A DNA stretch of 33,880 bases from an uncultured Paraprevotella sp. (GTDB taxonomy: Bacteria > Bacteroidota > Bacteroidia > Bacteroidales > Bacteroidaceae): the NCBI GenBank assembly GCA_944321345.1, contig CALUKY010000025.1, positions 1 to 33,880 of the forward strand. Direction: 5' to 3'. This document shows positions 7,511 through 15,738 of this stretch, one piece after another. The notes under the pieces were generated by a model that was not told the DNA's origin, did not search any database, and worked only from the letters and a program-made list of their open reading frames with translations. How positions within the stretch are numbered: position 1 is the first letter of the stretch; the number at the start of each line of letters is the position of its first letter. A program made the translations under genes and the position numbers.

Positions 7511-8782
7511 ATGAGTTTAAAGGTTAGACTGACGATTATGAACTTTCTGGAGTTCGCCGTATGGGGGGCTTATCTGACTTCTATGGGAACTTACCTGGCT
7601 CGGGTTGGCCAGGCTGAAAATATAGGTTGGTTTTATTCTATCCAGGGAATTGTTTCTTTGTTTATGCCGGCTCTTATCGGAATTATTGCCGACCGCTGGA
7701 TTCAAGGACAGAAACTTTTGGGTATCTGCCATATTCTGGCCGGAGCATTTATGCTGGCGGCGTCATATTATGGAATGCAGACAGGAGAATCTGTTTCTTT
7801 TCCAGTCCTGTTTTCCTTGTATACGCTGAGTGTAGCCTTCTTTATGCCTACCATCGCATTGTCAAATTCCGTGGCCTATTCCATTTTGGATCGTGCCGGT
7901 ATGGATACCGTGAAGCATTTTCCGCCGATCCGCGTATTTGGAACCGTAGGATTCATATGCTCCATGTGGGTGGTTGATCTCGGGGGAATGCAGCAAACCG
8001 CTTTGCAGTTTGCCTTTTCCGGTATTTTGAGCTTTATTCTCGCCCTTTATGTATTCACTTTGCCGGAATGTCCGGTAAACCGGGAGGGAGAAACAAAAAG
8101 TTTGTCAGAAGCATTGGGTCTGCAGGCTTTTCGTTTGTTCAAGGTTAAGAAAATGGCCGTTTTCTTTATCTTTTCCATGATGTTGGGTATCTGTTTGCAG
8201 ATTACCAACGGTTTTGCCAATCCGTTTATTTCTTCCTTTGCTCAGATTCCTGAATATGCGGATACTTTCGGAGTGCAGCATGCCAATATCCTGATATCTT
8301 TGTCGCAGATGAGCGAAACGCTGTGTATTTTGCTGATACCTTTCTTTTTGCACCGTTTTGGCATTAAGGTCGTTATGCTGATGGCTATGGTTGCCTGGGT
8401 GTTGCGCTTTGCCTTTTTTGCCATGGGAGATCCCGGAAGCGGAGTATGGCTCTTTGTACTTTCCATGATCGTTTATGGAGTGGCCTTTGACTTCTTCAAT
8501 GTATCCGGTTCTTTATTTGTTGACAAGGAAACCGATGTTCATGTACGTAGCAGCGCACAGGGGTTGTTCATGGTGATGACCAATGGTCTGGGAGCTACCA
8601 TCGGTACTTTGGCGGCTCAGGAAGTCATCAATGTATATGTATATAATCTGAAGGATGCTACCGGGCAGCAGATTGCTGAAGGATGGAGCACCTGCTGGTA
8701 TATCTTTGCCGCTTATGCACTGGTTGTGGCAATTTTGTTTGCTGTAGTTTTCCGCTACAAGCACGATCCGGAAAAATTATAA
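7511..8782 (+). CDS. Nucleoside permease, MFS (NupG/XapB-like nucleoside:H+ symporter)
   Basis: A 423-residue polytopic inner-membrane protein with about 12 hydrophobic segments. It aligns by eye with E. coli NupG: the opening LKVRLTIMNFLEFAVWGAYL, the MPALIGIIADRW loop (52-63) and the signature FPPIRVFGTVGF (137-148) are all shared. The expected role is proton-coupled nucleoside uptake. The ATG at 7511 was chosen because AAGAAGG lies just upstream (about 7502-7508); an upstream extension would need a TTG. It is the first gene of a plus-strand run, ending 4 nt before the bifunctional-nuclease gene. Confidence 0.9.
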   Translation: MSLKVRLTIMNFLEFAVWGAYLTSMGTYLARVGQAENIGWFYSIQGIVSLFMPALIGIIADRWIQGQKLLGICHILAGAFMLAASYYGMQTGESVSFPVLFSLYTLSVAFFMPTIALSNSVAYSILDRAGMDTVKHFPPIRVFGTVGFICSMWVVDLGGMQQTALQFAFSGILSFILALYVFTLPECPVNREGETKSLSEALGLQAFRLFKVKKMAVFFIFSMMLGICLQITNGFANPFISSFAQIPEYADTFGVQHANILISLSQMSETLCILLIPFFLHRFGIKVVMLMAMVAWVLRFAFFAMGDPGSGVWLFVLSMIVYGVAFDFFNVSGSLFVDKETDVHVRSSAQGLFMVMTNGLGATIGTLAAQEVINVYVYNLKDATGQQIAEGWSTCWYIFAAYALVVAILFAVVFRYKHDPEKL

Positions 8783-8786
8783 GATC

Positions 8787-9356
8787 ATGGAAGAGCATAC
8801 AGATCAATCGTATAAGTATTTACAGGTAACCAATGTTTCACAGTGCTCTAAAGAAGGCAATGCCTATTTGGCCATTCTGAAGGAGACTGACGGTGAACGG
8901 ATGCTTCCGGTGTTGATGGAGCGGCAGGATGCTTTGCTTTTGCTCCTGAAGATGAAAAAAGTATTTATCGCCTCTACACCGATTGATTTTTCAGATATTA
9001 TGCTGGGATGCTTCAACAGTTTCTCCATACGTTTGCGTGAAGTGAGAATTTGCGCTGTGAGAGGGGGCATCACTTATTGTCATCTGTTTTGTGAGCAATA
9101 TGGCGAGCGGAAAATCATATCGTATTGCCGGGCGTCTAATGGTTTGGTCTTGGCCGCTACGTTCAAGTGCCCGATTACCATTCATGAAGAGCTCCTGAAG
9201 CTGCAGTATATGCGTGAAGTGGCCGACGGTACTTATTCCATGCCGATTAACTCCGTCAATAAGGAGGCGTTGGAGGAGGCCTTGAAGCGTGCCATAGAAA
9301 CTGAAAATTATGAATTGGCTTCTTTATTAAGAGATGAAATACAACGACGAAAATGA
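8787..9356 (+). CDS. Bifunctional nuclease family protein (DUF151) with C-terminal UVR motif
   Basis: A 189-residue protein. Residues about 8-140 fit the bifunctional nuclease (BFN/DUF151) domain: the ILKETDGERMLPVLMERQDA strand-loop and a central beta-rich core. The tail (about 160-189, EALKRAIETENYELASLLRD) is a UVR motif, the short helical hairpin used by UvrB, UvrC and Clp adaptors to bind partners. BFN proteins have been described as RNases/DNases in plants and in T. maritima; activity here is inferred. Its stop overlaps the rsmE start (ATGA at 9353-9356), indicating translational coupling. Confidence 0.85.
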   Translation: MEEHTDQSYKYLQVTNVSQCSKEGNAYLAILKETDGERMLPVLMERQDALLLLLKMKKVFIASTPIDFSDIMLGCFNSFSIRLREVRICAVRGGITYCHLFCEQYGERKIISYCRASNGLVLAATFKCPITIHEELLKLQYMREVADGTYSMPINSVNKEALEEALKRAIETENYELASLLRDEIQRRK

Positions 9357-10120
9357 AAGAGGTACGTTTTTTTTATGTTCCCGATGCGGCCGTTGCCGGA
9401 CAGTTGCCTGATGAAGAGGCACAACATTGCATCCGCGTATTGCGCTTGCAACCGGGGGATGAAATGATGCTGATGGATGGCCAGGGTACTTTTTATCGGG
9501 CGCAGATTGTCAGTGTACAGGCTAAAAAATGCTTTTATCAGATTGTTGCCACGGAACCGCAGGCAAAAGAGTGGAAGGGATGGCTGCATCTGGCTATGGC
9601 TCCGACCAAAAATATGGACCGGGTGGAATGGTTGGCCGAGAAGGCAACGGAAATAGGTTTTGACGAGTTGTCTTTCCTGAATTGCAAAAATTCAGAGCGC
9701 AAGGTCATTAAAACGGAACGGGTCGATAAGATCCTGATTTCGGCAGTCAAGCAAAGTCGGAAAAGCTGTAAGCCGGTATTGCATGAGATGACGGATTTCA
9801 AGAAGTTTGTTCAATCTGTGAGCCATTATGAACAGAAGTTTATCGCCCATTGTCATGACGAGCGTGAGGTCGATGGAGAACAGACTGAGAGTCAGGAAGA
9901 AGAGGATATGAACTACGGAAAGCCCAAATTGTATGATATACTGCAACCGGACAAGAAAACGGTGGTTCTGATCGGACCGGAAGGAGATTTTTCTCTGGAA
10001 GAGGTACGTTTGGCCTTGCAACAGGGATTTACACCGATATCATTAGGGAAAAGTCGTTTGCGTACTGAAACGGCAGCCTTGGTGGCTGTGCAGATGATGC
10101 AGATGAAAAATGATTATTAA
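9353..10120 (+). CDS. rsmE: 16S rRNA (uracil-1498-N3)-methyltransferase
   Basis: A 255-residue SPOUT-fold methyltransferase with an N-terminal PUA-like domain (1 to about 70) and a C-terminal knotted SAM-binding domain. The signatures GPEGDFS (208-214) and LGKSRLRTETAAL (231-243) identify RsmE, which makes m3U1498 in 16S rRNA. An acidic, probably disordered insertion (about 168-188, rich in Glu, Asp and Gln) separates the methyltransferase strands and makes the protein slightly longer than most RsmE proteins. The start overlaps the previous stop by 4 nt. Confidence 0.93.
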   Translation: MKEVRFFYVPDAAVAGQLPDEEAQHCIRVLRLQPGDEMMLMDGQGTFYRAQIVSVQAKKCFYQIVATEPQAKEWKGWLHLAMAPTKNMDRVEWLAEKATEIGFDELSFLNCKNSERKVIKTERVDKILISAVKQSRKSCKPVLHEMTDFKKFVQSVSHYEQKFIAHCHDEREVDGEQTESQEEEDMNYGKPKLYDILQPDKKTVVLIGPEGDFSLEEVRLALQQGFTPISLGKSRLRTETAALVAVQMMQMKNDY

Positions 10121-10142
10121 CTAACTTAAAATTAATGCCGTT

Positions 10143-11609
10143 ATGAAAAAACAATGGATTATTGGAATCGTCGCATGTGTCATTGTCGTGTTGGCTGTAT
10201 GGCTTTTATGGCCAAAGAATCAGGCATCTCATGCCCGTGTGATACCGGCCGATGCTACGGCTTTGTTGGAGTTTGATGTCAATGAATTTGTTCAGGAGAG
10301 TGGGCTGACAGAGGAAAAGATGAGGGAAATGCTTCCGGAAGGAGTGGATCTGTCTGCCTCTGGCATTGATATGAAGAAAAATGCTTATGTCTTTGTGGAT
10401 GCTTCCGGAATGAACGGACTTTTGCTGGCTGTGGATGATGTGGATCAGCTTAAGGAGTTTATGGTCAAAAATGCGGAACAGATGCAGTTTGCTCCGATCG
10501 AGGAACAGCAGGGATACAACTGGACTTCTCTGGGAAATTCTTTGGTGGTGGGATTCGACAGTGAGGTGCTTCTGGTAATGGGGCCTTCTATCGCGTCTGC
10601 CCAGGCTGAATTGCGTCAGCATATGCTAGGATATTTCAAGCAGGACAAGGATGAAAGTGTCTTGAAAGCCCCGATATATAAAACATTGCAGAAACAGGAT
10701 GGTTTGCTGAAGGCTGTCGCTTCGCTGGAACTGTTTCCGGAATATTATAAGATGCTGGAAAATATGGGCTTGCCCGAGCATGTGGATTTCAGTAAAATGC
10801 AGATGTTCATGTCTTTGGTTTCCGAGAATGGAAAGATTGTTCTTCAATCCGGTGTGCAGACAGACGACAAGACGCTGGCTCAGAAGATGAAAGCCATTGA
10901 CGATATGATCAGACCGATAGACGGTGATTTCGTTTCTTCTGTGGTTCCGAATGCCCTGTTCTGGCTGGGTGCCAATGTTGAGGGAGAGAAACTGATGAAG
11001 ATCATGAGCGAGATTCCTGCCCTGCGCCTGTATCTGATGGCGATGAATAATGTCATGGATGTGGAGAAGATGATCAAGCAGATTGACGGAGACATTTCTA
11101 TGTCGGCTGCCATGAACATGAAGGAGGCTCCGGTGCTTCAGATGCAGATGCATATGGAGGGTTTGTCTTTTATGGACGATGTGGATTATTGGATTTCTTC
11201 GGCAAAACGCTCCGGAAATTATCAGTTTGAACGCATTGACGAGGATCTGTACCGCATCGGAAATCTGGCTCCGATGGATATCTATTTCGGATTGAAAGAC
11301 AAGAATGTGTTGCTTTCTTCCAACCGTGCGGCAATGGACCGCCTGCAGAAAGGAGAGGACAATGATTTGCTGGAACCATATGTATCGGATATCAAAGACA
11401 GCAAGTTCTATGCCTGGACCAACATGGCAACATTCCTGGTTATGCTTCAGGCAGAGCTGGGTACTACCGGAAATCCGTATCAGGCACAGTTTGAAAAGAT
11501 GCTCGGTAAATTTAATGCCATAGCTTTAAGATCGAAAAACGCCACTTCCATCGATCTGATTTTTTACCTGAAAGAGAATAAGAGTGGACTGAAACAATTG
11601 TTTGAATAA
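10143..11609 (+). CDS. Membrane-anchored hypothetical protein, DUF4836-like
   Basis: A 488-residue protein with one N-terminal hydrophobic segment (about residues 4-24, IIGIVACVIVVLAVWLLWP) that is either a signal anchor or an uncleaved signal peptide, since no lipobox or AxA site is evident. The rest appears exported. The opening of the mature part (HARVIPADATALLEFDVNEF) and the overall pattern resemble Bacteroidetes DUF4836 proteins, a family without known function. It starts 22 nt after rsmE, and its stop overlaps the ABC ATPase start by one base (TAATG), so it is probably translated together with the transporter and may serve it. No catalytic motif is recognised. Confidence 0.75.
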   Translation: MKKQWIIGIVACVIVVLAVWLLWPKNQASHARVIPADATALLEFDVNEFVQESGLTEEKMREMLPEGVDLSASGIDMKKNAYVFVDASGMNGLLLAVDDVDQLKEFMVKNAEQMQFAPIEEQQGYNWTSLGNSLVVGFDSEVLLVMGPSIASAQAELRQHMLGYFKQDKDESVLKAPIYKTLQKQDGLLKAVASLELFPEYYKMLENMGLPEHVDFSKMQMFMSLVSENGKIVLQSGVQTDDKTLAQKMKAIDDMIRPIDGDFVSSVVPNALFWLGANVEGEKLMKIMSEIPALRLYLMAMNNVMDVEKMIKQIDGDISMSAAMNMKEAPVLQMQMHMEGLSFMDDVDYWISSAKRSGNYQFERIDEDLYRIGNLAPMDIYFGLKDKNVLLSSNRAAMDRLQKGEDNDLLEPYVSDIKDSKFYAWTNMATFLVMLQAELGTTGNPYQAQFEKMLGKFNAIALRSKNATSIDLIFYLKENKSGLKQLFE

Positions 11610-12253
11610 TGGAAAATATAACGCTGAAGAATGTCTTGCCCGAAGTTTTTGCTTCGCGCAATGACATTCAGAGTGAAATCTGGCACAAGGAGGTCTTGCT
11701 GGAAAAAGGAAAAGTCTATTTGGTTGAGGCTAATTCCGGAACCGGCAAGTCCTCCCTGTGTAGCTATATTGCCGGATATCGCAGAGATTATCAGGGAATT
11801 ATTGATTTTGACGGAAAAAATATCTGTAATTTGCGTATTGCCGACTGGGCCCGTTTGCGTCGGGAATCGCTCAGTATCCTGTTTCAGGAGTTGCGTCTGT
11901 TTCCTGAACTGACGGCTTATGAGAATGTCAGTATCAAGAACGGACTGACCCATTTCAAGTCGAAAAAAGAAATTCTGGCCTGGTTTGAGGCTTTGGGTAT
12001 TGCAGACAAGGTAGATGCCAAAGTGGGACTGATGAGTTTCGGACAGCAGCAGCGTGTGGCGATGATCCGCGCTTTGGTGCAGCCGTTTGATTTTCTGCTG
12101 GCCGATGAACCGATCAGTCATTTGGATGAAAGGAACAGTGCGGTTATGGCCGAACTGATGCTGGAAGAGGCACGCCGCCAGGGAGCAGGTATTATTGTGA
12201 CCAGTATCGGAAAACACATGGATTTAAATTACGATAAAGTATTCAAATTATGA
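11609..12253 (+). CDS. ABC transporter ATP-binding protein (LolD/MacB/FtsE-like)
   Basis: A 214-residue single ATPase domain. It shows a Walker A ANSGTGKSS (41-49, first Gly replaced by Ala), a Q-loop LFQELRLFPE (91-100), the signature MSFGQQQR (142-149, in place of LSGGQ) and Walker B FLLADE (162-167, catalytic Glu167). The switch His is not obvious: the expected TH reads TS (VTSIGKH). The size and neighbouring FtsX-like permease place it in the LolD/MacB/FtsE group that powers lipoprotein release or mechanotransmission rather than solute flux. The start overlaps the previous stop and its own stop overlaps the permease start (ATGA), so the pair is translationally coupled. Confidence 0.88.
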   Translation: MENITLKNVLPEVFASRNDIQSEIWHKEVLLEKGKVYLVEANSGTGKSSLCSYIAGYRRDYQGIIDFDGKNICNLRIADWARLRRESLSILFQELRLFPELTAYENVSIKNGLTHFKSKKEILAWFEALGIADKVDAKVGLMSFGQQQRVAMIRALVQPFDFLLADEPISHLDERNSAVMAELMLEEARRQGAGIIVTSIGKHMDLNYDKVFKL

Positions 12254-13458
12254 ATTTGGTTTGGAAATTGTTACGTCAGCATATCAGTAAGCCACAGTTG
12301 GCCGGTTTCTTCTTTGCCAACCTTTTGGGAATGCTGATTGTGTTGCTGAGTCTGCAGTTTTATAATGATGTGGTACCGGTTTTTACTCAGGGCGACAGTT
12401 TTATAAAAAAGGAATTTCTTATTGTGTCGAAACGTATTTCCGTGGCTCATTCTTTTTCATCGTCGGCAACAGCCTTTAAAGAGGATGAAATCGAGGAGAT
12501 GAAAGAACAGCGTTTTACCAAATCGGTCGGACAGTTCTGTTCCAGCCAGTATCATGTGGATGCCAGTATGGGCATGGCCGGTGCTCCGTCATTACGTACG
12601 GAGCTGTTTTTTGAATCTGTGCCCGATGATTTTGTAGACACCGATCTGTCCCAATGGCATTTTGATCCCGAAAAGGCTGTGATTCCCATTATATTACCGA
12701 AAAACTATCTGACCATTTATAATTTTGGTTTTGCCCAAAGCCGTGCGTTGCCTAAATTGTCAGAAGGAGTCATTGGCGCCATTGATCTTATGATCCGTAT
12801 CCGCGGTAACGGCAAGGAGGATTATTATAAAGGTAAGGTGATCGGTTTCAGTACACGCCTGAATACGATATTGGTGCCGGAAGCTTTTTTGAAATGGAGT
12901 AATGCGGAGTATGCTCCGGATGCCGATACGGCACCGTCGCGTCTGATTGTCGAGGTGAAGAATCCTACCGATGATGCCATAGCTACCTATTTCAAGAAAA
13001 AGAATTACGAAACGGATGACGATAAGCTGGATGCCGGAAAAACGACATTCTTCCTGAAAATGGTTTCGGGCATTATCATGAGTGTCGGTCTGCTGATCAG
13101 TGCACTGTCGTTTTATATTCTGATGCTGAGTATTTATCTGCTGGTAGAAAAGAATACTCATAAGCTGGAAAACCTGCTTCTGATCGGATATACTCCACAG
13201 CGGGTGTCTTTCCCTTATCAGGCATTGACGGTAGGAATGAATGCACTGGTTTTGCTGCTGTCCTTGCTTCTTTTGTTTTGGATCCGTTCATATTATATGG
13301 ATATGCTTTATCAGATATTCCCTCAGATGACCGAAGGAAGCATGTGGCCTGCCTATCTGTTGGGCGGAATGCTGTTTCTGGGAGTCAGTGTGATCAATGT
13401 ATGGGCGGTCCGTCAAAAAGTAATTGCAATCTGGTATAGAAAAGGAGTAAGGTTATGA
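12250..13458 (+). CDS. ABC transporter permease, FtsX/MacB-like
   Basis: A 402-residue inner-membrane protein with the MacB/LolCE-type layout: one N-terminal helix (about 18-38), a large periplasmic domain (about 45-265), then three C-terminal helices (about 275-300, 325-345 and 362-385). It pairs with the ATPase gene that it overlaps by 4 nt; presumably two copies assemble with two ATPases. The cargo is unknown, but neighbours acting on cell-wall sugars and an exported upstream protein fit an envelope role. It overlaps the next gene by 4 nt (ATGA at 13455). Confidence 0.85.
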   Translation: MNLVWKLLRQHISKPQLAGFFFANLLGMLIVLLSLQFYNDVVPVFTQGDSFIKKEFLIVSKRISVAHSFSSSATAFKEDEIEEMKEQRFTKSVGQFCSSQYHVDASMGMAGAPSLRTELFFESVPDDFVDTDLSQWHFDPEKAVIPIILPKNYLTIYNFGFAQSRALPKLSEGVIGAIDLMIRIRGNGKEDYYKGKVIGFSTRLNTILVPEAFLKWSNAEYAPDADTAPSRLIVEVKNPTDDAIATYFKKKNYETDDDKLDAGKTTFFLKMVSGIIMSVGLLISALSFYILMLSIYLLVEKNTHKLENLLLIGYTPQRVSFPYQALTVGMNALVLLLSLLLLFWIRSYYMDMLYQIFPQMTEGSMWPAYLLGGMLFLGVSVINVWAVRQKVIAIWYRKGVRL

Positions 13459-14948
13459 TCAAACTGATGGCTTTATATAAAAAGTGGAAAGGAGAAGAGC
13501 CGAAACGTGTGGAGGCTTTGGCTGGAGCCGGAAGCAACCGGAAATATTATCGTTTTTATGATGCTCAGGAACACACGGTCATAGGAGTTGTCGGTACTTC
13601 GACGGAAGAGAACCGTACTTTCATCTATTTAAGTGCCTTTTTTCGGGAACAGGGTGTTTCTGTGCCGGAAATTCTGGCGCAGGACGATCTGTGCGAGTGC
13701 TATTTGCAGACCGATCTGGGGCAGGTAAGCCTGTATGCGGCTTTGGCCGAAGGGCGGAAAAGCGGACATTACAGCGAATCGGAATGTGCTTTGTTGAAAC
13801 GGACATTGCGTGAACTTCCCAAACTTCAGTACAGTGCCCGTCGGGGAATGGATTTTTCCCGTTGCTACCCTTTGGAGGAAATGAACCGTGAGGCGGTGAT
13901 GTTCGATTTGAATTATTTCAAGTATTGCTTCCTGAAAGCCAGCGGTATTGAATTTCATGAGATGAAGCTTGAAGAAGACTTTCAGGCTTTGGCTTCCGAT
14001 TTGCTGCAGGAATCCTCGGATACCTTTTTGTATCGTGACTTTCAGGCCCGAAATGTGATGCTGGATCCGGACGGGAATCCTTGTTTTATCGATTATCAGG
14101 GGGGGCGGAAAGGGCCCCGTGAATACGATGTGGCCAGTTTTCTGTGGCAGGCTTCGGCCCATTATTCATCGCAGTTGCGTGAAGAGTTGATAGCATGCTA
14201 TCTGGAAGCTTTGCAGGCCTACGATTCGGTAAATCCGGATCATTTCCGCAAGCGCCTGAATCTGTTTGTGTTCTTCCGTACGCTGCAGGTATTGGGAGCC
14301 TATGGATTGCGTGGTTATTGCGAGCGTAAACAATACTTTATTGACAGTATTCCGTTTGCTCTGGAAAACCTGCGTGAATTGCTGGAACAGGGCATTTGTA
14401 CCTATCCTTATCTGAAACAGGTGCTTGAGACGCTGGTTCATGCTCCCCGTTTCCAGACAGAGAAGGAAAGTACTCAGGTTACGTCCGCGCCCGACCGTCC
14501 GACACCGGTTGTCGCAGAAAAGGGACAGCCGGTATTGCAGGTCGATGTCCTGAGTTTTTCTTACCGTAAGGGAATACCCGAAGATCCTTCAGGCAATGGC
14601 GGAGGGTATGTGTTTGACTGCCGTGCGGTGCACAATCCCGGAAAATATGAACCTTATAAAAAGTTGACCGGTCTGGATGAGCCGGTGATCCGTTTTCTGG
14701 AAGAAGACGGAGAGATCCTGACATTCCTGGAGCATGTCTATGCACTGGCCGATGCTCATGTAGAGCGCTATCTGCAACGTGGATTTACGCATCTGATGTT
14801 TTGTTTCGGATGTACCGGCGGACAGCATCGCAGTGTCTATTCCGCCCAGCATCTGGCAGTTCATCTTCACGAAAAATATGGAATAGAAGTGATTGTGAAT
14901 CATCGTGAACAGGCGATTCAGACAATCTTTCACGCAAAAAACAGATAA
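13455..14948 (+). CDS. Fusion: AmgK-like sugar kinase + RapZ C-terminal domain
   Basis: A 497-residue two-domain protein. Residues 1 to about 330 form an aminoglycoside-phosphotransferase-fold kinase closest by pattern to AmgK (anomeric MurNAc/GlcNAc kinase): nucleotide loop GAGSNRKYYR (24-33), catalytic loop YRDFQARN (193-200, Asp195 and Asn200) and metal site FIDYQGGRKGPREYDVASF (211-229, Asp213). A Pro/Thr/Glu-rich linker (about 332-358) leads to a domain (about 360-485) matching the RapZ C-terminus: DVLSFSYRKGIP (364-375), YVFDCR (385-390) and GCTGGQHRSVY (452-462). In E. coli RapZ this domain binds glucosamine-6-phosphate and the sRNA GlmZ; the RapZ P-loop half is absent here. The MurU-like gene starts 2 nt downstream, supporting a role in amino-sugar salvage. 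The sensing role is inference. Confidence 0.85.
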   Translation: MIKLMALYKKWKGEEPKRVEALAGAGSNRKYYRFYDAQEHTVIGVVGTSTEENRTFIYLSAFFREQGVSVPEILAQDDLCECYLQTDLGQVSLYAALAEGRKSGHYSESECALLKRTLRELPKLQYSARRGMDFSRCYPLEEMNREAVMFDLNYFKYCFLKASGIEFHEMKLEEDFQALASDLLQESSDTFLYRDFQARNVMLDPDGNPCFIDYQGGRKGPREYDVASFLWQASAHYSSQLREELIACYLEALQAYDSVNPDHFRKRLNLFVFFRTLQVLGAYGLRGYCERKQYFIDSIPFALENLRELLEQGICTYPYLKQVLETLVHAPRFQTEKESTQVTSAPDRPTPVVAEKGQPVLQVDVLSFSYRKGIPEDPSGNGGGYVFDCRAVHNPGKYEPYKKLTGLDEPVIRFLEEDGEILTFLEHVYALADAHVERYLQRGFTHLMFCFGCTGGQHRSVYSAQHLAVHLHEKYGIEVIVNHREQAIQTIFHAKNR

Positions 14949-14950
14949 AT

Positions 14951-15685
14951 ATGAAAGCCATGATCTTTGCAGCGGGCCTGGGTACGCGCTTGCGCCCGCT
15001 GACCGACCGGATTCCCAAGGCGCTCATACCGGTGGGAGGAACTCCGTTACTTGATCTTTTGATTCGCCGGCTTTCGGTAGCCGGAGCTACGGATATCGTC
15101 ATCAATGTGCATCATCACGCCGATATGATGAAGCGGCATATTCATTCCCTGCAGGGAGAAGGACCGCGTTTATGGATCAGTGACGAGACCGATGCCCTGC
15201 TGGATACCGGTGGGGGAATCCGGAAAGCGGCCGCTTTTTTTGAAAAGGATGAGGAACCGTTTCTGGTGCACAATGTGGATATTCTTTCGAACGTGCAACT
15301 GGATGCTTTTTTTGAGCAGGGAAAGGCTTTTGATGCGGCGTTGCTGGTTAGCGAACGCTCTACGTTCCGTTACCTGCTTTTTGATGCGTCCGGAAGGTTG
15401 TGTGGATGGATCAATGAGAAAACCGGAGAGATCAAGTCGCCTTATCCGGATCTGGAACCCGCTTCCTGCCGTAAACTGGCCTTTTCCGGAATCCATACCT
15501 TTTCGCCCGGTCTTTTTCCGTTATTTGACGGATGGCCCGATAAATTCTCGATTATCGACTTCTACCTTTCGGTGTGCGACAAGGTGCATATCCAAGGTAT
15601 TTGTCAGCCAGACCTGAAACTTATGGATATCGGAAAGCCTGAAACTCTTCCTTTGGCAGGAGATTTCTTGAAGGGCATCATTTGA
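14951..15685 (+). CDS. Sugar-1-phosphate nucleotidyltransferase, MurU-like
   Basis: A 244-residue nucleotidyltransferase with the family signature AAGLGTRLRPLTD at 7-19 followed by PKALIPVGG (22-30), and the catalytic-metal region VHNVDIL (about 105-111). Length and pattern fit MurU (MurNAc-1-phosphate uridylyltransferase), which with AmgK converts recycled MurNAc to UDP-MurNAc, bypassing de novo synthesis and fosfomycin inhibition in Pseudomonas. Coupling to the AmgK-like fusion 2 nt upstream makes this the leading call. A mannose-1-P or glucose-1-P transferase remains possible. It is the last gene of the run; the guaA promoter overlaps its stop codon. Confidence 0.82.
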   Translation: MKAMIFAAGLGTRLRPLTDRIPKALIPVGGTPLLDLLIRRLSVAGATDIVINVHHHADMMKRHIHSLQGEGPRLWISDETDALLDTGGGIRKAAAFFEKDEEPFLVHNVDILSNVQLDAFFEQGKAFDAALLVSERSTFRYLLFDASGRLCGWINEKTGEIKSPYPDLEPASCRKLAFSGIHTFSPGLFPLFDGWPDKFSIIDFYLSVCDKVHIQGICQPDLKLMDIGKPETLPLAGDFLKGII

Positions 15686-15709
15686 GTACAATTTTTTTTT
15701 GTATATTTG
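15681..15709 (+). promoter_or_regulatory. guaA promoter overlapping the upstream stop codon
   Basis: TTTG (15681-15684, sharing bases with the TGA stop at 15683-15685), a 17-nt T-rich spacer and TATATTTG (15702-15709). The spacer is slightly short, but the -7 box is exact and lies 30 nt before the guaA ATG. Confidence 0.65.
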
Positions 15710-15738
15710 CAGACAAAATCAGATAAATATCCTTTTTT

